The notes beneath the pieces were generated by a model. That model saw only the letters and a list, made by a program, of their open reading frames with translations. It was not told the origin of the DNA and did not search any database. Position numbers and translations under genes: made by a program. Shown here piece by piece: positions 37,101 through 44,060 of a stretch of 46,411 bases of DNA. How positions within the stretch are numbered: position 1 is the first letter of the stretch; each line of letters begins with the position of its first letter. The stretch is from a virus. The DNA is taken from IMG/VR virus record IMGVR_UViG_3300037492_000204, positions 1-46,411 of that record; one strand, given 5' to 3'.

Positions 37101-39822
37101 TGGATTATCAGGATTAACTCCTTCTGAAAGTACAACTTTATCTGAGATGTTTGCTATAATAAAAGCAGGCGATAAACTATCAAAAGAAGATAGAGATATA
37201 TTCAATAGTTTATTGAAGAAGAAAGATGAACTTGGTTTAAACAAATACGAAAAGACTGAGTTATTCAGTTTGTTCGAAGAGTTAAAAGAGTTACAAAGAA
37301 AAGAAGCAACAGATTACTATTTAGATATTGTAAATAACTACTTGTCTAAGTTAGATACAAATAAGTTATTCATTGAAACAGGATCCAGACTCATCACTAA
37401 AGATGGATCAGATATGATCTTGAAAGATTTCATAGTTAATGACTTGATGAAACAGAGTCCTGAGTTTGAGGCCTGGTTTACTAAGAACCACATACGTAAG
37501 TCTTTTTACAACAAGATAGATGGAGTACAAGAAGAACGTTGGGAAAGACTATACATATGGAACGTAGTAAAACCTAACGATCCTAAGTTCATGGAGAAGA
37601 CTGACATCATGGATTCCAATGGAGAGTTTGTAGAACAAATCGTAGGTCTCCCTGTAATGAAATACTATGCTCGTATTGTAAAACCTGAGTATAGAAATCA
37701 AAGAGTTGTTGGTGAAACTGTAGATAACCGTGGTAACTGGTTACCTAAAAGTATGATGCAAGGTGCTACAGACGAAAGATATCGTAACGAAGCATATCAT
37801 GACTTACAAAAGAATGATCCTAAGATGTTCGAAGTGTTGAAAGCATTAACTGAACAACACTTGAAATCACAAGAAGGGTTAAGCAGAAAGAGTAAGTTAT
37901 ATCTTGACATGCCAAGATTTAGAAAGGGTTCTCTTGAAACATTACAAACAAGAAATGTTCTTGGAGAAAAAATGAGTGCAATGACTCTTTATGCTAAAAG
38001 AGTTAAAGATTTCTTTAGAGGTGCTAAGGATGATGCTGAATCAGGATACAATGCACACGATGAGTTTAACTTAGTTCGTGCAGATATGTTTGATGATGAA
38101 GTTAGCAGTATTCCTATCGCTGGTTTATATGACTTAAATGTTGATGAAGTATCTACAGATATTACAGAGACAATGATGCGTTATATGTTATCTGCAGAAA
38201 GACAAAAGAAACTTGTTGAAATAAGTCCAGTTGCTCAAGCTTTAAAAAGTGTTGTAAACAATCCTAAAAATAAGGCCAAGCAAATGGATAAAGTTAATCA
38301 GTTCAACTTTGTCAATAGAGGTGTTACAACTTACTTGAACAAGAAAGGTAAATACGTAAGACAAACTGCAGTGAACAACTTTATCGAAAGAGAGTTTGAA
38401 GGTAAAACTCAAACCGGGTTTGCTCAAGAAACACCATGGATCAATAACACGGCCAACATTTTGTTCAAACGTGCATCATTAGGTTTCTTCGCGGTAAACA
38501 TTCCTTCTGCGTTAAAGAATACAATGGGAGCTAAGTTCCAAGGTATGATCGAAGCAGCTGCAGGTCAATATATGAACATGCAATCTTTTACCAAAGGTGA
38601 AGGTTGGGCATTCAATACAATGGGAACTATTAGTTTCGAAGTTTACAAACAGGGCCCTAAGAGTCACAACGTTCAAATGGTTGAACTATTTGATCCAGCA
38701 CAAGGTAGATTTGAAGAAAACTTTGGTGAGTCAATGTCAAGAGGTGTTGCTAAAGATGTAGCTAACTTGACTATGTTATATAACTTCCGTAAGTGGACAG
38801 AGTTACAAGCTACTTTACATACGTTTGCTGGTATGATGTACTTCCAAAAAGTAAAGCAAGATGGTAAGGAAATAAACTACATGGATGCTTGGGAAACAAT
38901 CGATGGTAAAATACAACTTAAAAAAGGTATAGACCCTACTTGGGGTGTCACATATGATGCAGACGGTAACATGCTTGTAGGAGCTGAGTTCAAAAGAATG
39001 AAGAACCAGATACAACAAGTGATGAATAACTTGAACGGAGCTTATTCTAGATTCGATCAACCAGAAGCTCAACGATACATTGCATTCAAGTTTATATCTT
39101 ATTTGAGAAGATACTTTACTACCATGGCCGTAAACAGATGGGGCTTCTCTGGATCCATAGCTCACCCAATGGCGAGACTAAATCCAGGACTTGGAACAAC
39201 AACTGAAGGATGGTATATATCAACTCTTAAACTTATGGTAAGAACTGTAAGAAGTGGTGGTAAATATTTATCGTACATGACTCCTGAAGAGAAAAGAGGT
39301 TTCATAAAAGTGGTAACTGAAGTAGGAAGTCTTATTGCAATCAATGCACTTATGGCTCCATTGTTTGGATGGGATCCAGATGATGAAGAAAAGTATGCTA
39401 AGTTACGCGAGAAGTCTGGCCCATTACCGTTCCCGTTTGTATCAGCAAATGAACCTGAGTTTAAACTAAACGGTTACTTAGAGAACCATGCATTAATGTT
39501 AATGATGAACATACGTTCTGAAAACGAACAGTTTGCTCCATTCCCTAACATGGGTAACTATAAACAAATGTTAGATGTTAAGTCTGTAGCATTCGGTCCT
39601 ACTTTAGATGCATATTCTCAAGTGTTTGATGACTTAGTTAACATATACCAAGAGAAAGATGTAGCATACTATAAACGTAGAGTTGGACCTTATGAATGGC
39701 AACAACAAGAGTCAGCTAAAGTATGGGCTCATATGTTTAAAACAATAGGATTAACTGGTAATACACTTGATCCTGCAACAGCTATTAAAAACTTCCAATC
39801 AGTACAAGCAAGAGCTAAATAA
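34114..39822 (+). CDS. Giant ejected virion protein with second zincin motif, 1902 aa
   Basis: A zincin HEFAH motif sits at residues 236-240 in VFHEFAHPIFRAL. Acidic residues follow at about 290 (EECLVRS), and then LLRKMFG, the same order as around HEAWH in the 3347-aa protein. Residues about 400-1150 are long charged helices, probably coiled coil. The C-terminal third (about 1440-1900) resembles domains found near the ends of phage large polyvalent proteins, with Trp/Tyr/Phe-rich helices and a moderately hydrophobic stretch (about 1730-1755, IKVVTEVGSLIAINALMAPLFGW) that may contact membrane. It starts one base after the polymerase stop. Likely roles are packaging, cleavage or membrane passage of the cargo. 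Peptidase activity is inferred from one motif and context. Confidence 0.65.
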   Translation: MNNVCPNINTPEWKALEKSVGRFEAMKDWMENKGEIRTPEEVKAKLLARDEEYADIIAKKEAADLKQELKEPEKLFKEELKLVKKQLSFAERSSVINRVQAANQKLGTSFKIFFTPIGQANLFTWEIKDMRGSASAQTKISFHRDATLEEYSDENITEFPEMNVVSTDTARSLEIVSKLSQTLAEQVGVDYQVLTPNEAKEITKDAQNPWNGESAFFIGDIVYFVGDNLNTEKVFHEFAHPIFRALSKSNNDTFNKLYEKLKGSSEGLTIIQQVKDLYPELSEDQDLFKEECLVRSLATDANNKFLKQQSSTGFEKFVNDLLYSLKQLLRKMFGISVDVSKLDSTTTIDRLGEMLVAGKKFDIFTEQVSDEDIVAYVRDQQSYIDDVMKISPADIQAMTNRGFDIASKHIEVVLKNKNYAEMVNILADEYNRGDLQEIRKNLSAYKTDLVDKTEKLGKDIDYTRNQTSALVNTLFRLDSMTKKILLHMEDISKQPDNIDNLHKAYYYDYLLKYWEQFVAEAKTNLDNNRVDSNSPLSQLLSSIDTSIRRSKDLTNTMFTKGVKDVLSQELAPMAKSIDEKYNNIINNLKAKGANKQIIDRWTKEYESVKITPDKIEKLLRGELGDANAFNAFFEGYMYSSDPIVGGMALYVKNQMNEVLVKAQSSYNHFASKMEPLLKDINFSASKAGELGKQVGFIDSVGTRDEEGNFVEKKVWSLLNPYKNYRFKQDETRHKIEQAQSKYSETHSDEDRLAVINLIAENKKHLREFFNQEYVTEFYDRQRLLEDDDIGKEAGYERDRIFEEMRLLSEPATSEMDVFAISDQIDSLWREYRQLHSLLDLNGAKKEGKDLEIAQRLREYRDASYKFYEFKERTGVFQNALNSFEQELVDKGYAKDGDDFKALREEWLKKNTRIVIKPEFYERRNEIFDRIQQITSRLPDNERKKVDFTEAWQDILDAVAGFRDDDGQPIGTDMSEGRIEIVKKRQEEIIKAQEAFAGLSGLTPSESTTLSEMFAIIKAGDKLSKEDRDIFNSLLKKKDELGLNKYEKTELFSLFEELKELQRKEATDYYLDIVNNYLSKLDTNKLFIETGSRLITKDGSDMILKDFIVNDLMKQSPEFEAWFTKNHIRKSFYNKIDGVQEERWERLYIWNVVKPNDPKFMEKTDIMDSNGEFVEQIVGLPVMKYYARIVKPEYRNQRVVGETVDNRGNWLPKSMMQGATDERYRNEAYHDLQKNDPKMFEVLKALTEQHLKSQEGLSRKSKLYLDMPRFRKGSLETLQTRNVLGEKMSAMTLYAKRVKDFFRGAKDDAESGYNAHDEFNLVRADMFDDEVSSIPIAGLYDLNVDEVSTDITETMMRYMLSAERQKKLVEISPVAQALKSVVNNPKNKAKQMDKVNQFNFVNRGVTTYLNKKGKYVRQTAVNNFIEREFEGKTQTGFAQETPWINNTANILFKRASLGFFAVNIPSALKNTMGAKFQGMIEAAAGQYMNMQSFTKGEGWAFNTMGTISFEVYKQGPKSHNVQMVELFDPAQGRFEENFGESMSRGVAKDVANLTMLYNFRKWTELQATLHTFAGMMYFQKVKQDGKEINYMDAWETIDGKIQLKKGIDPTWGVTYDADGNMLVGAEFKRMKNQIQQVMNNLNGAYSRFDQPEAQRYIAFKFISYLRRYFTTMAVNRWGFSGSIAHPMARLNPGLGTTTEGWYISTLKLMVRTVRSGGKYLSYMTPEEKRGFIKVVTEVGSLIAINALMAPLFGWDPDDEEKYAKLREKSGPLPFPFVSANEPEFKLNGYLENHALMLMMNIRSENEQFAPFPNMGNYKQMLDVKSVAFGPTLDAYSQVFDDLVNIYQEKDVAYYKRRVGPYEWQQQESAKVWAHMFKTIGLTGNTLDPATAIKNFQSVQARAK

Positions 39823-39824
39823 AT

Positions 39825-40478
39825 ATGAAAGTATTAATATTAGTATTAAGTCATCTAGAAGACGGATACGAACCCTTTATAGACATGCAAAAGAAAACCT
39901 GGGACAGTATATCTGTTCCGGGTGTCGAAACGTTCTTTTACTACAATGGAAAAACCCGAGACGGTCAATCAAACGAATGGGGAATCGACTGTCCTGGTGA
40001 TCTAGAACATACCTATATAAAGATGATTAAAGCCTTCAGGGAAGCTTTAAAACACAACTGGGACTATTTGTTCAGAACTAACTCAACCAGTTACGTGGTA
40101 AAAGAACAGCTGTTAGATATGTATTCTCAACTCAATCCTTTGAATACAATAGCAGGTCAACTTGGGCCCTATCCTGAATGCTTTAAAAGTACAGGTCATG
40201 TACAAGGATTCTCTATGATGATATCAAGAGATATTGTACAATTGTTGGTTGATAAATATCCAGAAGGAAGTGGAGTTGATGCAAGAGTTATGAGCAGATA
40301 CTTATTCGATAACGAAAAAGTAGTACTTGATAACAGACATTACCCTCATGGTGTAGAATCGTTAGATGATATAGACATTGAAAACCCTACACATCTTTAC
40401 AGAATCAATAAGCATACAGATATTGAAGGAAGACTCTTGCTAATGGAACAGATCCACAAGCACATCTATAACACATAG
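39825..40478 (+). CDS. Putative GT-A-type glycosyltransferase, 217 aa
   Basis: The N-terminus MKVLILVLSHLED is a beta strand typical of a Rossmann-like start. WDYLFRTNSTSYV (79-91) resembles the segment around the acceptor/metal site in small viral and GT31-like glycosyltransferases, although no DxD is present there. SGVDARVMSRYLF (149-161) could be the equivalent of the later acidic catalytic segment. It starts two bases after the giant zincin gene and is the last plus-strand gene before the bidirectional terminator, so it is a late gene. It may modify virion proteins or host surface glycan. The fold call is moderate; substrate is unknown. Confidence 0.55.
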   Translation: MKVLILVLSHLEDGYEPFIDMQKKTWDSISVPGVETFFYYNGKTRDGQSNEWGIDCPGDLEHTYIKMIKAFREALKHNWDYLFRTNSTSYVVKEQLLDMYSQLNPLNTIAGQLGPYPECFKSTGHVQGFSMMISRDIVQLLVDKYPEGSGVDARVMSRYLFDNEKVVLDNRHYPHGVESLDDIDIENPTHLYRINKHTDIEGRLLLMEQIHKHIYNT

Positions 40479-40493
40479 CTTTGTAGCTGACGG

Positions 40494-40521
40494 AAAAAAA
40501 AGGGCATAAAGCCCTCTTTTT
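40494..40521. terminator. Bidirectional intrinsic terminator between convergent operons
   Basis: AGGGC (40501-40505) pairs with GCCCT (40511-40515) around a five-base loop. On the plus strand it is followed by CTTTTT, and on the minus strand by a run of seven or eight T. Plus-strand late genes end at 40478 and minus-strand genes end at 40520, so the site lies exactly where both transcripts should stop. Confidence 0.8.
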
Positions 40522-40684
40522 AATAAGTAATAGGTTCAACTTTAAAGTTGAGATCAGTAAGTTCGGAAGCATCTACTTTAAAAGCTTTGGTTCCATCTTC
40601 ACTATACGATACCAACATATAAGCTGCATTTTCTGCAACATATTGAACGTATACTTTTTTAGTTTGGTAAGTTGCTGTTTTCAT
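40520..40684 (-). CDS. Small unrecognised protein, 54 aa
   Basis: An ATG at 40684 opens a 54-codon frame ending in TAA at 40520, directly before the terminator. The product (MKTATYQTKKVYVQYVAENA...) alternates polar and hydrophobic residues and probably folds as a small beta sheet. It overlaps the end of the zinc-ribbon gene by 26 bases, which suggests coupled translation. No family is recognised. It is a plausible last gene of the minus-strand operon. Confidence 0.5.
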   Translation of the reverse strand: MKTATYQTKKVYVQYVAENAAYMLVSYSEDGTKAFKVDASELTDLNFKVEPITY

Positions 40685-40937
40685 TTGGTTTGAATCTTTT
40701 AAGAAAGTCTTTTGCAGTTCCTATCTGATCTTTCAGTTCTTGAGGTAATTCCTCAATAGCTTCTTCAGATAGTTCCGACAAAGATAAGTCTTTTTGGTAA
40801 ACTAATACAGCTGAACAACCCGAACAAATAGTAATATCATTTTCAACTGGTAATTGATCCTGCCCATCTACAGCTGAAGCTGCATCTAGTTTTTTCTTAC
40901 ATTTCGGGCAATCTGAACTTTTTTCTAGTGTTATCAT
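40659..40937 (-). CDS. Zinc-ribbon protein, 92 aa
   Basis: Two CxxC pairs, at C10/C13 (CPKC) and C38/C41 (CSGC), are separated by 24 residues, which is the layout of a zinc ribbon. The second half is acidic and helical (LSEEAIEELPQELKDQIG). It begins 4 bases after the MazG-like gene and overlaps the next ORF. Such small ribbons may bind nucleic acid or a protein partner. The specific role is unknown. Confidence 0.6.
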   Translation of the reverse strand: MITLEKSSDCPKCKKKLDAASAVDGQDQLPVENDITICSGCSAVLVYQKDLSLSELSEEAIEELPQELKDQIGTAKDFLKRFKPNENSNLPN

Positions 40938-40941
40938 AATA

Positions 40942-41325
40942 TTACAAGTCTAATACAAGTGCGATGTGTGGTCTGAAATAGTTTGGGCCTTTGATGATCT
41001 TACCATCTTCTCGGTAAACGGGTTCTCCGTTATCTCCAAGCTTACTCATATTACTTCTGTGGATCTCCGCAAACACTTCTTCAATTTTGTGTTGAAGACC
41101 GTGTCTGAGGATTGTTCCACATAAGATATATAACTGATCACCTAATGCATCGGCTATTTCAACCAGATCACCTTTCTCACAAGCATCATGATATTCTTGA
41201 TTTTCCTCTCTCATCAATTTATATCTCAAAAGAGATTCTTGAGGACTTAATAATACAGGAGATGTTCCGTCTCCAACCTTGAATTTCTCATGAAACTCAG
41301 CTACTTGATCTAATTGTTTTTTCAT
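40942..41325 (-). CDS. MazG-like nucleotide pyrophosphohydrolase, 127 aa
   Basis: This is a member of the all-alpha NTP pyrophosphohydrolase group, which hydrolyses nucleoside triphosphates to monophosphate and pyrophosphate. The metal-binding pattern is visible as E40-E41-x-x-E44 (REENQEY), then E56 and D59 (EIADALGD), and a later N92...K95. I chose the ATG at 41325, because an upstream in-frame extension overlaps the endonuclease gene and has no family resemblance. Phage members are thought to clean up the nucleotide pool or lower the alarmone response; which applies here is not shown. The gene directly follows a GIY-YIG gene but is itself intact. Confidence 0.7.
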   Translation of the reverse strand: MKKQLDQVAEFHEKFKVGDGTSPVLLSPQESLLRYKLMREENQEYHDACEKGDLVEIADALGDQLYILCGTILRHGLQHKIEEVFAEIHRSNMSKLGDNGEPVYREDGKIIKGPNYFRPHIALVLDL

Positions 41326-41335
41326 ACTTTTTGGG

Positions 41336-42052
41336 TTATTGTTTGTACTTCCAGTAAAATCCAACGGATTTACTATTATTTTTAATAGCTTTCCATATAG
41401 CCTTATAACTAACATTATAAAAATCAGCAGCATCTGTTGTTAAGTACCATTCTTTTATAATAGTTCCTTCTTCAGACAGTTGTAATACTCTTTTATTGAT
41501 TTTTTCGAGCCTTCCTTTAAGCAAAGAATCTAATTGTTTAATGTTTAGTTTCTTACCAACTGAATACTTATTACCTCTATTTTTAGCAGCAACTTTTTTA
41601 TAATGTTCTATGTTATTAGCAATAGGATGTCTACCTTCTGAGTATGCTAATAACAACTTATTACTTATTTTTGACTTTGTAGATTTTAAACATTCTCTAC
41701 CGGTATTTGATATAGCTATTTTATCTTTAGTTTCTTGAGATTGATTACTAATACCAGTAGGCGAAGTTGGCTTTATATTAAAGCCAAAATCTTTGTTATG
41801 AGTATTGAGTAATAAACACCAAAAATTTTCAAAAGAACAAATATACTCTATTGGATATTCCTCAAGAAGTTCGAATGTAAAGTTGTCAATACCATAACTA
41901 TCTACAGATCTTTGTAAATGATGATTATTATGTTTACCTGAAAGTAGAGACCTTTTATGATCATTAAGTCTAGCATATACATTAATAGACTTACCTATAT
42001 AAACTTTTTTGTTTATTAGATTTGTTATAATATATACACCAGACTTGATCAT
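41336..42052 (-). CDS. GIY-YIG homing endonuclease with NUMOD-type DNA-binding tail, 238 aa
   Basis: The GIY-YIG nuclease core is clear: GVY at 5-7, YIG at 18-20, R28 and H32 on the following helix, and E75 (SFENFW) as the metal-binding acid. Residues about 105-130 (ETKDKIAISNTG) match the NUMOD3 pattern, and 188-238 look like a helix-turn-helix NUMOD1/IENR module ending in GFYWKYK. The ATG at 42052 is preferred; an in-frame TTG lies at 42058. It is free-standing and wedged, with 10-12 base gaps, between the 180-aa and MazG-like genes. Such genes spread by cutting alleles that lack them. It is probably a selfish passenger in this operon. Confidence 0.85.
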   Translation of the reverse strand: MIKSGVYIITNLINKKVYIGKSINVYARLNDHKRSLLSGKHNNHHLQRSVDSYGIDNFTFELLEEYPIEYICSFENFWCLLLNTHNKDFGFNIKPTSPTGISNQSQETKDKIAISNTGRECLKSTKSKISNKLLLAYSEGRHPIANNIEHYKKVAAKNRGNKYSVGKKLNIKQLDSLLKGRLEKINKRVLQLSEEGTIIKEWYLTTDAADFYNVSYKAIWKAIKNNSKSVGFYWKYKQ

Positions 42053-42064
42053 AAGCAAATATAC

Positions 42065-42607
42065 TTATTTTACAGTATATTTTATTCCTTTTACTATGAA
42101 AAAGTTTATACTTCTTGGATCAACTAATCTTGTACGAGTATCATAATCTTTACCTGCATCACGTACTTCTTCCATATCGATGAAGCTAACACGACCTAAG
42201 TCATTTAACTCACCGTTATGTCTTCCTACCATGGTACGAGCTTCACCAACTAAACCAGTTTTAATGGTTTTCTTAAGTTTTGTTTCAAACTCTTTTGGTG
42301 TTGAGTTACCATAGGTATCCATGATTTCTTTTACAACATCTGCTTCTTTAACTTGTTTGTTAAAGTTAACTGTAATAGCAACATCAGGATTAGCTAAGAA
42401 CTTAGCTGCAGCTTCTGTTTTGTTTACAGTTACATCTTTAGTAAACTGGTTTGCAGATAATAAACAAGATTCAGCATAGTTTTTATCTACTACGATGTTT
42501 GTACCTTGATCATTCTTTAATTGCACTTTACCAGCATTAATGGCTTCTACAGTATAAAACTGTGTTTCTGAAAGGACATCGCCTTTTTTTAATAGTTTAA
42601 AGTTCAT
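42065..42607 (-). CDS. Unrecognised protein next to the VWA-MoxR genes, 180 aa
   Basis: The first 50 residues (LLKKGDVLSETQFYTVEAI, then KVQLKNDQGTNIVV) look like a small SH3-like or KOW-like beta barrel. The rest is mixed alpha/beta with a VVKEIMDTYGN helix and a conserved-looking RTMVGRHNGELNDLGRVSF segment. It starts 2 bases after the stop of the 482-aa VWA protein, so it is probably made with it and may act as an adaptor or substrate. No catalytic motif is recognised. Confidence 0.55.
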   Translation of the reverse strand: MNFKLLKKGDVLSETQFYTVEAINAGKVQLKNDQGTNIVVDKNYAESCLLSANQFTKDVTVNKTEAAAKFLANPDVAITVNFNKQVKEADVVKEIMDTYGNSTPKEFETKLKKTIKTGLVGEARTMVGRHNGELNDLGRVSFIDMEEVRDAGKDYDTRTRLVDPRSINFFIVKGIKYTVK

Positions 42608-42609
42608 CT

Positions 42610-44058
42610 TTAATGTTTAATTTTTAATACTGATTTACCGTCGTAAGTAGTCATTGAGTCTGTATTGGCTACAACATACTTACCTTTATTTTTTATACAT
42701 AAGTCTCTAAGCTCTCCATTATCTTGAAATAACGATATAGCATTAGTTTTGTATGTAAAGTTTTGTGTTTTGATACTGTCTTGACCATCATTGATAGCAA
42801 GAATCTCAGGCATGTCTTTAGACAAATCTATTGGTAGATTTACCAACCATTTACCACCTTTAATATCTTGACCGATTCTGTTTACCATATCACCTAAACG
42901 AGTTTCACCACCACTTGGTCTTGTAGAGAATTTACTCCAAAACTCGATAGCGGTATCTCTATTATAGATATGAGTAAACTTTAAAGAGTCAGCACTGTGT
43001 AAGAAGTAACTAAAGAATATTTCAGCTTCTTCTTTTATAGCATGTCTCAATCGATCTAACATAATAGCTACAACCCATTCCTGTTTATCCACTTGATTCA
43101 TACTTCCAGAATAATCTAATAACATAATAATCTTTTGTTTATGTTCTGTTTTATCAACATGAACATCTACTACTAGATCTTTAGTTATCAACTTACTATT
43201 AAAGTTTGGTAACAGTCTTTGATACATTTGAACATTTGCGATTTGAGAATAATCTCTCATGATTCTTTGAGCTAATATTCGAGAGTTATCAACTACTTTT
43301 TCTTCAACTTCTTTCTCGATTTTAAACTCAGATCCTAGATTCTGAACCATAGATATTTTAGATAAAATATTCATCTTACGATTTTTGAGTTCGCTTACAT
43401 CTAATAGTTCATTATAAATAGGATCACCATAAGTTTTCTCATCAAAACGCATCTTTTCTAATGCTCTGTCTAAGTTTTGAGCTTGCTTTACATCCAATTT
43501 AGGATCTAAATCAGTAAGCTCATTTATAACAGCAATTGCTTTTTCTAATGGAGACATTCCTGGGATATACTTATCCCATAAGTCATTGTAGAATTTCTTC
43601 TTAGATGACAAGGCTACGATATCTGATTCAGACAACTTAGTAAGATCTTTATACTTTGTTTCAAAGTAATCCTTCTCACCAAGCATTCTGTAGTAAAAGA
43701 ACCTAGCCATTTCTTTGACTAAGTTTCTATTATCGTAAGTATTGTTGCTACCATTAAGTCGGTACATGATCTCAGTATGTGTAGGTGTAAAGTAACTTTC
43801 GTGACTCTTTACATACAATCCTGAATCATTGTCTTCTAATGTTGACGAACCGCCAAAACTCCCCCAACTCCAGTTGTTTTGATAATACGGGTTGTTATAA
43901 TATTCTCTATCATAATAACCACCGCTATTACCACGATGATAATAATCTTCATCATAGTAATTTGTATTTTTCTTACTTCCCTTTTTCGAGGATTTTTTGG
44001 TTGCAGCTTTCTTAGAGTATCCTCTTTCGAAAGCTGTATAACCTATCCCGTTTCCCAT
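42610..44058 (-). CDS. VWA-domain protein, MoxR partner, with Tyr-rich N-terminus, 482 aa
   Basis: The C-terminal VWA domain has an intact metal-ion-dependent adhesion site: DYSGSM at 315-320, T386 in GGETRL, and D424 in INDGQD. Such domains bind a protein ligand through a divalent metal. The middle region (about 110-300) is helical. Residues 33-70 are rich in Tyr, Asn and Gly, with basic KK/SS repeats before them, so the first 75 residues are probably disordered. It lies 2 bases downstream of the MoxR ATPase and is oriented the same way. VWA proteins paired with MoxR AAA+ ATPases serve as remodelling or chaperone cofactors. What this one acts on is not shown. Confidence 0.75.
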   Translation of the reverse strand: MGNGIGYTAFERGYSKKAATKKSSKKGSKKNTNYYDEDYYHRGNSGGYYDREYYNNPYYQNNWSWGSFGGSSTLEDNDSGLYVKSHESYFTPTHTEIMYRLNGSNNTYDNRNLVKEMARFFYYRMLGEKDYFETKYKDLTKLSESDIVALSSKKKFYNDLWDKYIPGMSPLEKAIAVINELTDLDPKLDVKQAQNLDRALEKMRFDEKTYGDPIYNELLDVSELKNRKMNILSKISMVQNLGSEFKIEKEVEEKVVDNSRILAQRIMRDYSQIANVQMYQRLLPNFNSKLITKDLVVDVHVDKTEHKQKIIMLLDYSGSMNQVDKQEWVVAIMLDRLRHAIKEEAEIFFSYFLHSADSLKFTHIYNRDTAIEFWSKFSTRPSGGETRLGDMVNRIGQDIKGGKWLVNLPIDLSKDMPEILAINDGQDSIKTQNFTYKTNAISLFQDNGELRDLCIKNKGKYVVANTDSMTTYDGKSVLKIKH

Positions 44059-44060
44059 TG

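Noticed and set aside
39767-40000. 77-aa plus-strand ORF spanning the end of the giant zincin gene and the glycosyltransferase start
   Set aside because: It overlaps two better genes in another frame and has no recognisable feature.
41326-41433. N-terminal extension of the MazG-like protein
   Set aside because: It overlaps the 3' end of the GIY-YIG gene and has no resemblance to MazG-like proteins; the ATG at 41325 gives a normal family length.
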